DNA of 64,000 nucleotides from Photobacterium sanguinicancri (GCF_024346675.1 NZ_AP024850.1:2170001-2234000), one strand, 5' to 3'. Positions 9,664 through 17,404 are shown, numbered from the stretch's first letter. Numbers and translations are program-made. The notes: generated by a model from the sequence alone, not told the origin.

Positions 9664-9723
9664 TTACCTATCGTCTTCATCTCGTACATTTAAAAGAGAT
9701 TGCACCTGTGTACTATAATCCAT
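9664..9723 (-). CDS. Possible 19-residue peptide at the end of the island operon
   Basis: An ATG stands only 3 bases after the stop codon of the phosphoribosyltransferase-like gene and opens a 19-codon frame (MDYSTQVQSLLNVRDEDDR) that stops before the operon terminator. There is no Shine-Dalgarno sequence of its own, but the spacing would allow translational coupling. It could be a small peptide made with the operon, a peptide acted on by the radical SAM protein, or chance. It is listed because it lies inside the inferred transcript. Confidence 0.25.
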   Translation of the reverse strand: MDYSTQVQSLLNVRDEDDR

Positions 9724-9726
9724 TTT

Positions 9727-10299
9727 TTAATAAGTATTAAATAGTCTGTCACCAGTATCAGGGCCTTTCCCATCAGATATTTTGTTAACTTTTGCCCCTT
9801 TATACTGATTTTCTGAAGTCCTAACAGTGAAAAGTTTTAAACCATCAAATAAACAAACTGAACTATTTGGAATTACCGTAGTTGCTAATTTAACTGAATT
9901 ATTTCCATTTTCAGGCAGCTGATTTAGTAAAGTGAAAACACTCTTGCCAGAATTGATAACAGCATCAACAATGATAATTTCCTTATCAGATAACATATCT
10001 AAGTCCTCAGAAGATATTGTATCGTCGTTAATAAATATGATGGTTACGGACGCCCCTAGCTCTTCGAGCTTATCAGCAATGCCACTTCCATAGCATAAAC
10101 CTGCACGCATCAAAATTAGAACAGCATATGAATTACTGTTGGATGCACTCATTATTTGTGTTGAGATAATTTCACCCAGTTGATAGTGTGCCTTACGAAG
10201 TTCCCCACCCATTATCATTGATGAACTTTTACAAATTTCGATCAATGACAAAACTTCATCTTTCCTATTGTTATCTTTATCTAAAACAAACACACTCAT
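9727..10299 (-). CDS. Uracil-phosphoribosyltransferase-like protein (type I PRTase fold)
   Basis: The 190-residue protein has the landmarks of the uracil phosphoribosyltransferase branch: a MRAG motif (about 64-67), a PRPP-binding loop in the form IIIVDAVINSGKS (108-120), and a C-terminal GPDTGDRLFNT segment that resembles the GDAGDR(I/L)FGT ending of Upp. It probably joins or releases a nucleobase-like group on PRPP or a nucleoside monophosphate. The loop has Asp-Ala instead of the usual acidic or Asp-Pro pair, so its substrate may differ from uracil. The ATG overlaps the previous gene's stop by 4 bases (ATGA), which indicates translational coupling in the island operon. Confidence 0.75.
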   Translation of the reverse strand: MSVFVLDKDNNRKDEVLSLIEICKSSSMIMGGELRKAHYQLGEIISTQIMSASNSNSYAVLILMRAGLCYGSGIADKLEELGASVTIIFINDDTISSEDLDMLSDKEIIIVDAVINSGKSVFTLLNQLPENGNNSVKLATTVIPNSSVCLFDGLKLFTVRTSENQYKGAKVNKISDGKGPDTGDRLFNTY

Positions 10300-11555
10300 G
10301 CCACTTCCAACTCACTAACATTACTTAAACTATAACCAAATTCACTTCTAAATATTTGTTTTATCTGAGTAGACTTTTCTTGAACTAAATATTTTTCTAC
10401 TACTCTATTCACCTTTTCGTGTGCAACAATATAACCAAAATCAGCTGATTCTAGCATTGGGATATCTATGATGGAATCACCGATAGCAGTTACATTTTTT
10501 TTCCTTTTTTGGAGTTCTAAAACAATCGATCTCTTTAATAAAGGCGTTACATAGTAATCAAGACTATTAGAACAAGTATTGCCAATTAGAACATTAAAAA
10601 GGTCATGTTTCTTTGAGATTAAATCCCATATCTGATATACACCAGATGTAATACCTATAACAAGTGCATCACGTCTATTTTTAATTAAACCTAATATATC
10701 ATTACTCAAGTTAGCTCTTTCTAAAGAAATTTCTGATGCACTAACTATTAGCGGTGCTTCTTTTGATTTGTATAAACACCACACCTTATAAAACTGATAA
10801 GATGTATATCGATCATTACGAAATATTTTTTTCAGCGCATATGAGTCAATATCTAACTCTTGGCAGAAATCATATGTTACATCGTTGGTAGAAACTGTTT
10901 TATCGCAGTCTAACAATAAAACTTCATTTACTTGGCTCAATTCATTAGTTAAACCGTCTAAAATGTTATTAGCCATTTTATTATAAGAGTATTTTTCATC
11001 AAAACCTTTCACCCACGATTCGATGAAATCAACACAAGATTGAGCATCCTCATCCAAAATGACCAACTCTTTATCTAATAACGAACAAACCTTTTGCAAT
11101 TCATCCTTTTCATACAATTTCCAATTAAAAACTTGTTCTTCAGTTATATCTAAGTTTCTTTTTTCACCTCCACTATTTCTAGCAAACTTGATAATCATAT
11201 GAGATGGTGTATCCAGATAAAAAAAGTGATCGTAAGTATTTTTATCTTCATCGGTGAAAACTACGTTGTATGAGTTTTCATTTATAAAAGAATAGTGTCC
11301 ATCAACAATCACTAATTGATATTCTTTTTCTTTTTGATTAACAATATCTACAAACTTTTTCCTTAATGCTACTTTATCAGATTCACATAGGCTCTTGAAA
11401 GAACGCCCATATGTTTCAAATGCGATGCTATTTAATGTTTTGGAACCTTCTATATGACATGCTTTAATATCACTATTCAAGTTGAGATGATTAACAACTC
11501 GATCAATCAGGTAATCTTTACCTGACCTCGATACACCATAGATTGCAATCTTCAA
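10296..11555 (-). CDS. P-loop (nucleoside/nucleotide) kinase fused to a HAD-family phosphatase
   Basis: Two enzymes appear in one 419-residue chain. Residues 1 to about 190 look like a P-loop kinase: Walker A GVSRSGKD (7-14) and an LVIVDGHYSF strand (81-90). Residues from about 210 form a HAD hydrolase with motif I LLLDCDKTVS (nucleophile D216, second acid D218), motif II GITSG (301-305), a conserved Lys region near 341, and motif IV GDSIIDIPM (359-367), close to the phosphoserine-phosphatase branch. A kinase and a phosphatase in one chain beside a PRTase suggests processing of a nucleotide-like metabolite; that is inference. The start is TTG at 11555 with GAGGTG upstream, overlapping the radical SAM stop by 4 bases. 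Confidence 0.8.
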   Translation of the reverse strand: MKIAIYGVSRSGKDYLIDRVVNHLNLNSDIKACHIEGSKTLNSIAFETYGRSFKSLCESDKVALRKKFVDIVNQKEKEYQLVIVDGHYSFINENSYNVVFTDEDKNTYDHFFYLDTPSHMIIKFARNSGGEKRNLDITEEQVFNWKLYEKDELQKVCSLLDKELVILDEDAQSCVDFIESWVKGFDEKYSYNKMANNILDGLTNELSQVNEVLLLDCDKTVSTNDVTYDFCQELDIDSYALKKIFRNDRYTSYQFYKVWCLYKSKEAPLIVSASEISLERANLSNDILGLIKNRRDALVIGITSGVYQIWDLISKKHDLFNVLIGNTCSNSLDYYVTPLLKRSIVLELQKRKKNVTAIGDSIIDIPMLESADFGYIVAHEKVNRVVEKYLVQEKSTQIKQIFRSEFGYSLSNVSELEVA

Positions 11556-12517
11556 TTTATCACCTCTAAATATTTATCAAAGTAACATTCGCCATCTTTT
11601 AAGGACTTCATTTTCTTCATTTTAACTTCAAGATCATTAAGACTCATATCGAATGAACCATAATTATATTTTTCATGTCCATAAAACCTACCGCAAGGGT
11701 AAATTCCTTTTTTTGTAATGAAGATATTCGTTCTACCTACACCACACAGAGTCCCATACATTGTGCAGTCGTACTTTTTCTTGTTTTTTTCATCTAATTG
11801 ACGAATATCAAACTGACTCCCTTTGAATTCAGAAAGTAAGTTTTTGTATTCTTTTTCTGATATTGTCATATTTACATCATGAGAATCAAATAATCGTGAA
11901 AATGTCACATCTTTGAAGCTTTCATTTTCAAGATAACTACGTAACTTGTTTTTTTTATTAATTGTTTCATGATGTACTGTACAATTTATAGGAGGTTTTT
12001 CACCGAATACTGATTCATACATTTTTATGCCATTATAAACCATATGATATTTTTCTCTTCCTATGTTGTGCAGTTCTTCATATCCGTCCAAAGAAAAACA
12101 TAGTTTGATGAAATCTCTGTGCTCATAGAAAAAATTTAAAATTCTATCGTTAAGTATTGTGCCGTTTGTGATCGTATAGAAAGTTAGTCTGTTTAAATTA
12201 TTATTTTTCACATAAGTAATTAACTCAACAATTTTTCTATACTGTAAAAGTGGCTCTCCCGAACCTACAATGCCTATTTTAAACGTACAAACATCATTAC
12301 TTATTGCGTAATCGTTAATCTCGCTTACTATGTTAATCAATTCATCAGCACTAAACTCTTGAGGTCTACCACTTATTTTTCCATTGTTTTCATTGTGAAA
12401 ATGACAATAACTACATTTCAAATTGCATTTTTCACCCAATGATATACAAGCTCTATCAATCAATTTCTTTTCCTTTAAACAATTCAAATATGTCACTGCT
12501 TTTTGAATTATTTGCAT
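11552..12517 (-). CDS. Radical SAM protein with a C-terminal SPASM/twitch-like cysteine region
   Basis: The 4Fe-4S/SAM motif CNLKCSYC gives C31, C35, C38 (CxxxCxxC). A GSGEP segment (85-89) matches the SAM-binding GGEP motif. Four further cysteines at 251, 258, 275 and 311, with GTLCGVGRTNIFI and GIYPCGRFYG around them, resemble the auxiliary-cluster SPASM/twitch region found in peptide- and nucleotide-modifying enzymes. The reaction is unknown. ATG 12517 lies inside the upstream gene with a poor ribosome site. A TTG at 12463, seven bases after AAGGA and overlapping the upstream stop by 8 bases, is an equally good start and would shorten the protein by 18 residues. Confidence 0.85.
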   Translation of the reverse strand: MQIIQKAVTYLNCLKEKKLIDRACISLGEKCNLKCSYCHFHNENNGKISGRPQEFSADELINIVSEINDYAISNDVCTFKIGIVGSGEPLLQYRKIVELITYVKNNNLNRLTFYTITNGTILNDRILNFFYEHRDFIKLCFSLDGYEELHNIGREKYHMVYNGIKMYESVFGEKPPINCTVHHETINKKNKLRSYLENESFKDVTFSRLFDSHDVNMTISEKEYKNLLSEFKGSQFDIRQLDEKNKKKYDCTMYGTLCGVGRTNIFITKKGIYPCGRFYGHEKYNYGSFDMSLNDLEVKMKKMKSLKDGECYFDKYLEVIN

Positions 12518-13688
12518 CCAAATAATCTATGGCCTTCTTGTCGTTTCTACACCTAATAGTTAGATCTGTTTTATCGATCAACTTTTCAACTATTCTCCTA
12601 TCATGCTTTATACAAGCTTTCATCAAAGGTGTATAGCCATTGCTATCCTGTTGATTTACGCATGAATCGTGAGACAAAAAGTAATCTACCCCATCCGAAA
12701 AACCACTCCACGAAGCAATCATCAAAGATGTATTTCCAGCATTTTTGCCACCACTTCCATAATCTATATCTGCGCCATGCTCTACAAGTAGTTTAATTAT
12801 CTTCAAATTTTTCAATTGCGTAGCATGATGGATGGCAGAAAATTTGTATTTATGTTTATCTCGAACATCCAGATCAAGTTCTTTTAACTGTAACAAATAC
12901 TTGATCATAGATATGTCTCTATTTCTAACGGCACAAATCAAAGGTGTTAAACCGCTATCTGGACTGTGAAAGTTTATATCAACACGACTGAGATCAAACT
13001 TTTTGACTTCTTCATATTTTCTATTTTTTACAAGTGATACAAACTCAATAGAACGAACACAGTCATAATCTTTATGAGTACTATGGAAGGTCTCAATATA
13101 TTTCGATGGTGTAATTGCTGACAAATTATGAATGTTTTTTGTCAGAAATTGAAAGTAGATATCATCAGACAATAGATAGACCTCATCATTAGGTTTCGAT
13201 GCGGCTCTCCTTCTTGCAATATCTGCTATTTTTTCATCATTATTTCCGTCATTTTTTATGGTTGGTTCTATACAAAATCTACTCTCTTTTTCTGTTATAA
13301 ACTTCATCACCAACCAAGCTTTTTGCTTTGTCGATGGGTTCCCTCTATCTTTTAGATTGTTAAGCTCCGAAATTACAACATGGGGAATCACAACTTCATC
13401 AAAGTAGTTTTCCAACTCATCAACGATGGAGGGACGCTTGATCAATGCAGATGTATCAACAACGATAACCTTTTTTTTAACAGATGTATTCCCTACAAGC
13501 TCATCAGTTGATGTCTTAAATATCTGCGACAATTTTAGAAGTTGTGAAGAAGATGGTTCGTTCTTGCCGTTTTCCCAATTTGAGATTACAGGTCTTGCTA
13601 CATGCAACCTTTCCGCAAGTTCCTTTTGGGACAAGTTAAACTCATCCCTTAATTTTTTTATATTTTTCCCGATCAACTCTGTAACCAT
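12456..13688 (-). CDS. HTH (XRE) - PIN-like nuclease - ankyrin-repeat fusion protein
   Basis: Three parts are visible in 410 residues. Residues 5-65 are an XRE/Cro helix-turn-helix (NIKKLRDEFNLSQKELAERL, VISNWENG). Residues 72-185 resemble the PIN domain of PhoH2/VapC-like RNases: VIVVDTSALIKRP with D78, ISELNNL with E108, IADIA with D156 and YLLSDD with D175/D176, the expected acidic quartet. Residues 240-400 contain about four ankyrin repeats (GLTPLICAV, SAIHHATQ, GNTSLMIAS, GYTPLMKAC). It heads the island operon, so it may repress its own promoter and also act as an RNase or sensor. A GTG at 13697 is an alternative start three codons upstream. The combination is not one I know by name. Confidence 0.8.
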   Translation of the reverse strand: MVTELIGKNIKKLRDEFNLSQKELAERLHVARPVISNWENGKNEPSSSQLLKLSQIFKTSTDELVGNTSVKKKVIVVDTSALIKRPSIVDELENYFDEVVIPHVVISELNNLKDRGNPSTKQKAWLVMKFITEKESRFCIEPTIKNDGNNDEKIADIARRRAASKPNDEVYLLSDDIYFQFLTKNIHNLSAITPSKYIETFHSTHKDYDCVRSIEFVSLVKNRKYEEVKKFDLSRVDINFHSPDSGLTPLICAVRNRDISMIKYLLQLKELDLDVRDKHKYKFSAIHHATQLKNLKIIKLLVEHGADIDYGSGGKNAGNTSLMIASWSGFSDGVDYFLSHDSCVNQQDSNGYTPLMKACIKHDRRIVEKLIDKTDLTIRCRNDKKAIDYLDANNSKSSDIFELFKGKEID

Positions 13689-13697
13689 AGCCCACAC

Positions 13698-14032
13698 ACG
13701 CCCTCTTTAACTTTGCATTCAATATCTTATGTGTAACGTACCATAACGGTAGGAATGCACTGCGGCAAGTTGAAATTCAAGTGTGTTCATATTTATTACA
13801 GCGTGTAACTGTGGATGACACATGTAGGAGGGAGACTTTGCTCAGTTAATCTCTAGATGAGAATGAGTATTGAATAGCCAACATCTAGTAAGCAATGAGT
13901 GCACAATGCAGCCATTAGAAAAACTTGGACAAATTGAAAGTACAGAGATATGTTACAAGCAACAACTCTAACGCGAAATGGGGCAAAAGCGAGTTAGAAA
14001 GTGCTATCAACACTTACTCATTCCATCAACAA
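13698..14032. other. Upstream region of the island operon
   Basis: No convincing gene is seen. Just upstream of the HTH-PIN-ankyrin gene, TAACG occurs twice exactly 10 bases apart (13734 and 13744), which could be a helical-phase operator for its HTH domain. A long plus-strand frame at 13925-14299 runs through repeat and terminator sequence and is not a gene. Confidence 0.35.
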
Positions 14033-14314
14033 AGAGATAGGGATTTACTGCTCGTAAACTCGCGCCCTTCGGGCTATTGCCTTTTCGCGCCTTCGGCACG
14101 GGCAATGTGCTTTCGCTTCGCTCAGGTGAACCCTGAGCTAGGGTTCCGCACCCTATCTCTAATCACAAAATTTAGACGAAAAAAAACCGCTGATATTTCA
14201 GCGGTTTTTTCGAATGTGGCGGAGTTCTTTGGGTATGGAGGATTTGGTACAAATCCTTTTCAAGGTAGCTCAAACGCAAAAAAGGCGCTAATAAATTAGC
14301 GCCTTTCTTAAATA
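14033..14314 (-). repeat. Decayed tRNA-Ser cassette, copy A
   Basis: Read on the minus strand, this follows the intact tRNA-Ser. It contains a terminator-like hairpin (GGCGCTAAT/ATTAGCGCC, 14279-14309), a tRNA-3'-end-like remnant ending TCCGCCA near 14218-14224, a second hairpin (ACCGCTGA/TCAGCGGT with a T-run, 14180-14211), and a tRNA-Ser T-arm remnant. The remnant is split by an 81-bp GC-rich insert (14047-14127). The sequence is closely similar to the copies near 23.4 and 28.9 kb. The segment 14033-14158 is bounded by AGAGATAGGG and its inverted copy CCCTATCTCT. Confidence 0.7.
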
Positions 14315-14404
14315 TGGCGGAGAGATAGGGATTTGAACCCTAGGACGGGATAAACCGCCGCCGGTTTTCAAGACCGGTGCTTTCGACCACTCAGCCATCT
14401 CTCC
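14315..14404 (-). tRNA. tRNA-Ser (anticodon UGA)
   Basis: The 90-base gene has a 7-bp acceptor stem GGAGAGA/TCTCTCC, discriminator G, an encoded CCA end, anticodon stem-loop CCGGT-CTTGAAA-ACCGG (anticodon TGA, serine UCA codons), a long class II variable arm and the T-arm TAGGG-TTCAAAT-CCCTA. It is identical to the copy at 29074-29163. Its 3' end faces the AT-rich island. Confidence 0.95.
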
Positions 14405-14691
14405 ATGGCGCTTATATTAGGTTTTCCCTCTGCTGCTGTAAACCATTAATTCCTAAATTAAAGATTAAGTGAACGGCATTTATACAAGCCGTTGCCTCAT
14501 CGTACGAATCAGATAAATTGGCGTGCATTATTCATACTAACCGCACCAATACGCGCTATAACCCTAGATAGCTAAAGCGCGCTTACGCCCTCCCCTCATC
14601 AAGACAATTAACCTATTCGTAACAAAAATCACACCTAGCCTTCATTAACCACTCTTATTATCGCCAAGCTCACAATAACTAAGGATGGAAA

Positions 14692-15696
14692 ATGAAACTT
14701 GCACATTGCCTAGGCGCAACCCTATTACTTGCTACGTCAGCCCACGTTTACGCAAAAGAAACAATCACTGTCTATACCGCCTTTGAAACGGACTTACTGT
14801 CCGATTTTAAAAATACATTTCAAAAAAGCCATCCTGATATCGACATTAATTGGGTCCGAGATTCAACAGGTGTCATCACCGCGAAGTTGCTGGCAGAAGG
14901 GAAAAACACCCAAGCAGATGTTATTTGGGGACTGGCAGGCTCTTCACTTGCGTTACTTAAAGAGCAAGGCGTCATCAAACCTTTTACCCCCGTAGGCATG
15001 CAATCATTAAAACCCACCATGATCGATCCGCAAGCCAACCAAGCTTGGTATGGTCACGATGCCTTTTTTAACGTTGTCTGCTTTAACGAAATTATCGCCA
15101 AGCAACTTAACTTGCCGAAACCAAACACGTGGGAAGATCTCACTAAGCCAATTTACAAAGGCCACATTGTTATGCCTAACCCGAGTTCTTCAGGTACGGG
15201 CTATACCCAAGTCTCGGCATGGTTACAAACTATGGGGAACGAACAAGGCTGGGATTACATGGCGCGATTAGACAATAACATCGCCAAGTACACCCATTCA
15301 GGCTCAAAGCCCTGCGTTGAATCTGCCCAAGGGGAAACGGTGATTGGTATCTCGTTCGCGCTTCGCGCCGCTAAGCTCAAATCACAAGGTGCCCCTATTG
15401 ATTTGATATTACCAAAGGGTATTGGCTGGGATACCGAAGCGGTTGCACTGGTGAATACTGATTCTAAAGCCGCACAAGCCTTGGTTAACTGGTCTATCTC
15501 AAAAGAAGCCAACGAGCTTTATAACACCGTCTACCCTGTCGTGGCCCATAAAGAGGTCAGCGGCAAGGTAAAAAACTACCCCGATGTTGAATCCGCTATT
15601 GCTGATATTGATTTTAATGCCATGGCAAATGACCGCGCTGCTGTTTTGAAAAAATGGTCTGCGCATTTTGAATCCCGCACTGAAAACAGAAGCTAA
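14692..15696 (+). CDS. Periplasmic substrate-binding protein of an ABC transporter, probably for an aminoethylphosphonate-type compound
   Basis: A signal peptide (cleavage after HVYA, about residue 21) is followed by a type 2 periplasmic binding protein fold (ITVYTAFE, WVRDSTGVITAKLLAEG, DVIWGLAGSS, PNPSSSGTGYTQ). The pattern is that of iron/2-aminoethylphosphonate binding proteins. It stands 17 bases upstream of two phosphonate-oxidising genes, which supports phosphonate capture rather than iron uptake. No permease or ATPase genes follow, so it must use partners encoded elsewhere. The start ATG is preceded by AAGGA. The exact ligand (aminoethylphosphonate or its trimethyl form) is inferred from neighbours only. 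Confidence 0.8.
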   Translation: MKLAHCLGATLLLATSAHVYAKETITVYTAFETDLLSDFKNTFQKSHPDIDINWVRDSTGVITAKLLAEGKNTQADVIWGLAGSSLALLKEQGVIKPFTPVGMQSLKPTMIDPQANQAWYGHDAFFNVVCFNEIIAKQLNLPKPNTWEDLTKPIYKGHIVMPNPSSSGTGYTQVSAWLQTMGNEQGWDYMARLDNNIAKYTHSGSKPCVESAQGETVIGISFALRAAKLKSQGAPIDLILPKGIGWDTEAVALVNTDSKAAQALVNWSISKEANELYNTVYPVVAHKEVSGKVKNYPDVESAIADIDFNAMANDRAAVLKKWSAHFESRTENRS

Positions 15697-15713
15697 TAAG
15701 AAGTAGTCTTAAC

Positions 15714-16793
15714 ATGAATGTATTATCGATTTTTGACACCCACTTAACGGTTAACAACGCGCCTTTTCATTTCTTCTGGCTACGTGATAACTGCCCATGT
15801 TCAGAGTGCCTACATCCGTCTGGTCAACGGCTACAAGAAGTCATTAACCTTGATCTCGACATTAAGATCCTTGATGCCCAATACGATAACGATCAGCTCT
15901 TTGTTGAATGGCAAGATGGCCATCAATCTGTCTACCCGCACGCACTGCTATTTCCTTCTGATGCTTTGAGCCACACGACAAATACCGATGAAGGTATGAC
16001 GCTATGGGGAAGCCAATTAGATCAAGCCGCAGTCAGTGTTGATTACCGCGACCTCGATAAACCAGAGTCAAAATATCAGTGGCTTAATCATGTTAACACC
16101 CACGGTATTGCGTTTCTTCGTCACGTACCTAATCACGATCAGCAACTATTAGAAGTAGTTGATAAATTCGGCTACGTGCGTGAAACCAATTACGGTAAAT
16201 ATTTTGAGGTTATCACCAAAGAGAACCCAGAGAATTTGGCCTTTACGCCAAAGCCACTGAGCCTGCATACCGATAACCCTTATCGTCACCCTGTACCTAG
16301 CTTGCAGTTATTACATTGTTTAGTGGCGGCACCTGAAGGTGGGATCACTGCCCTAGCCGATGGGTTTTATGCCGCGCAAATATTGAGAAAACAATATAAG
16401 CATCACTTCGACACCTTGAACCACACCATACTGAGCTACCGTTTTAAAAGTGCCGAAGCCGATCTACAAAGCGGTGGCAGCGTTATTGAAACAGATACCC
16501 AAGGTAGAGTTACGAAAGTACGCCTTAACAACCGTTCGATTCAAACTATCCGCTTGCCATTCAATGAACAACGCGCCTTTTATGAAGCTTACCAATGCTT
16601 TATGGAAGTGCTACACAGTGAAGAATGCAAGTTCACGTGCAAGCTACAGCCTAGTGAATTAATGATGTTTGATAACGAGCGTGTGTTGCATGGTCGTGAA
16701 GTGGCCGCTATAGGTGAACGTCACTTGCAAGGTTGCTATGCCGACAAAGACTCCTTGCTGAGTACCATGCGCACCATTCAAGGAGAGCGATAA
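15714..16793 (+). CDS. Fe(II)/2-oxoglutarate dioxygenase, gamma-butyrobetaine-hydroxylase-like; probable phosphonate alpha-hydroxylase (TmpA type)
   Basis: The N-terminus carries the small zinc domain of the gamma-butyrobetaine hydroxylase family (WLRDNCPCSECLHPSGQR). It is followed by a TauD-like catalytic domain with the iron ligands in LSLHTDNPYRHP (HxD) and ERVLHGREV (distal His, then Arg). The length of 359 residues suits the family. Next to an HD-domain phosphonate oxygenase, such proteins (TmpA) hydroxylate C1 of 2-trimethylaminoethylphosphonate; the PhnY enzymes for plain aminoethylphosphonate are, as I recall, of a different dioxygenase family. True gamma-butyrobetaine hydroxylation is the alternative but does not explain the neighbours. 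The stop overlaps the next start by one base (TAATG). Confidence 0.75.
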   Translation: MNVLSIFDTHLTVNNAPFHFFWLRDNCPCSECLHPSGQRLQEVINLDLDIKILDAQYDNDQLFVEWQDGHQSVYPHALLFPSDALSHTTNTDEGMTLWGSQLDQAAVSVDYRDLDKPESKYQWLNHVNTHGIAFLRHVPNHDQQLLEVVDKFGYVRETNYGKYFEVITKENPENLAFTPKPLSLHTDNPYRHPVPSLQLLHCLVAAPEGGITALADGFYAAQILRKQYKHHFDTLNHTILSYRFKSAEADLQSGGSVIETDTQGRVTKVRLNNRSIQTIRLPFNEQRAFYEAYQCFMEVLHSEECKFTCKLQPSELMMFDNERVLHGREVAAIGERHLQGCYADKDSLLSTMRTIQGER

Positions 16794-17404
16794 TGAAAGT
16801 TATCGATTTTATCCACCAGCAGTTCATCGAGAACGGCCATGTCGCCTATGGTGAACGTATCTCTATGGCTGAGCACATGATGCAATCCGCTTACTTTGCC
16901 GAAAAGAAAAACAGCACTCGCGAGGTGGTTGTCGCCGCTTTTTTGCATGATTTTGGCCATTTAATTTTAGGGCTACCTGAAGATATAACAAAAAACGGTA
17001 TAGATGGCTTCCATGAAGATATTGGCGCTGATTTTCTTCGCCCATATCTGCCAAGCAGTATCCTTGACCCCATTCAGCTTCATGTCGCGGCAAAGCGCTA
17101 CCTGTGTACGGTAAAGCCCGGTTATATGGCTAAACTCAGCCAAGCCTCTAAAGACACTTTGCATGTCCAAGGTGGCACAATGAGCGATCGTGAAGTACAT
17201 CTATTTGAAGCAGAGACTTACTATAAAGATGCGATTCAAGTGAGATTATTTGACGACCTTGGTAAAGAAGAAGCATTAGCGCATCCTAGTCTTGATTATT
17301 ATCTGGCGTTAACCGAACAATGCTTAACCCAAGCCGTACTGATTTCAAATAACAACACAAATGCAGCAACGTCCTTGCACACGGATAGCTGTTCAAGCTC
17401 CTAA
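16793..17404 (+). CDS. HD-domain mixed-valent di-iron oxygenase cleaving a C-P bond (PhnZ/TmpB type)
   Basis: The 203-residue HD-domain protein shows the likely iron ligands in order: H28 (SMAEHMMQSA), the HD pair in AFLHDFGHL, a further His in GFHEDIGADFL, and LHVAAKRYL, a stretch characteristic of PhnZ-like oxygenases. A YGE motif precedes the first His, in the region where PhnZ recognises its substrate. Family members oxidatively split 1-hydroxy-2-aminoethylphosphonates into phosphate and glycine, or glycine betaine for the trimethyl substrate. ATG 16793 is chosen because AAGGAGAG lies 5 bases upstream and it is coupled to the dioxygenase stop; a longer frame from 16733 adds non-homologous residues. 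Confidence 0.8.
   Translation: MKVIDFIHQQFIENGHVAYGERISMAEHMMQSAYFAEKKNSTREVVVAAFLHDFGHLILGLPEDITKNGIDGFHEDIGADFLRPYLPSSILDPIQLHVAAKRYLCTVKPGYMAKLSQASKDTLHVQGGTMSDREVHLFEAETYYKDAIQVRLFDDLGKEEALAHPSLDYYLALTEQCLTQAVLISNNNTNAATSLHTDSCSSS

Noticed and set aside
14033..14160. CRISPR-like array
   Set aside because: The repeated segments are tRNA-derived cassettes many kilobases apart; there are no regularly spaced short repeats and no cas genes.
13925..14299. 124-codon plus-strand frame
   Set aside because: It runs through tRNA relics, two hairpins and the 81-bp repeat; the product has no protein-like pattern.
8757..14404. Clean integrase-type island with attL/attR
   Set aside because: No integrase gene is present and no copy of the tRNA 3' end was found at the left edge.
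15714..16793. Carnitine biosynthesis (gamma-butyrobetaine hydroxylase)
   Set aside because: The partner HD oxygenase and phosphonate-type binding protein fit phosphonate oxidation better.
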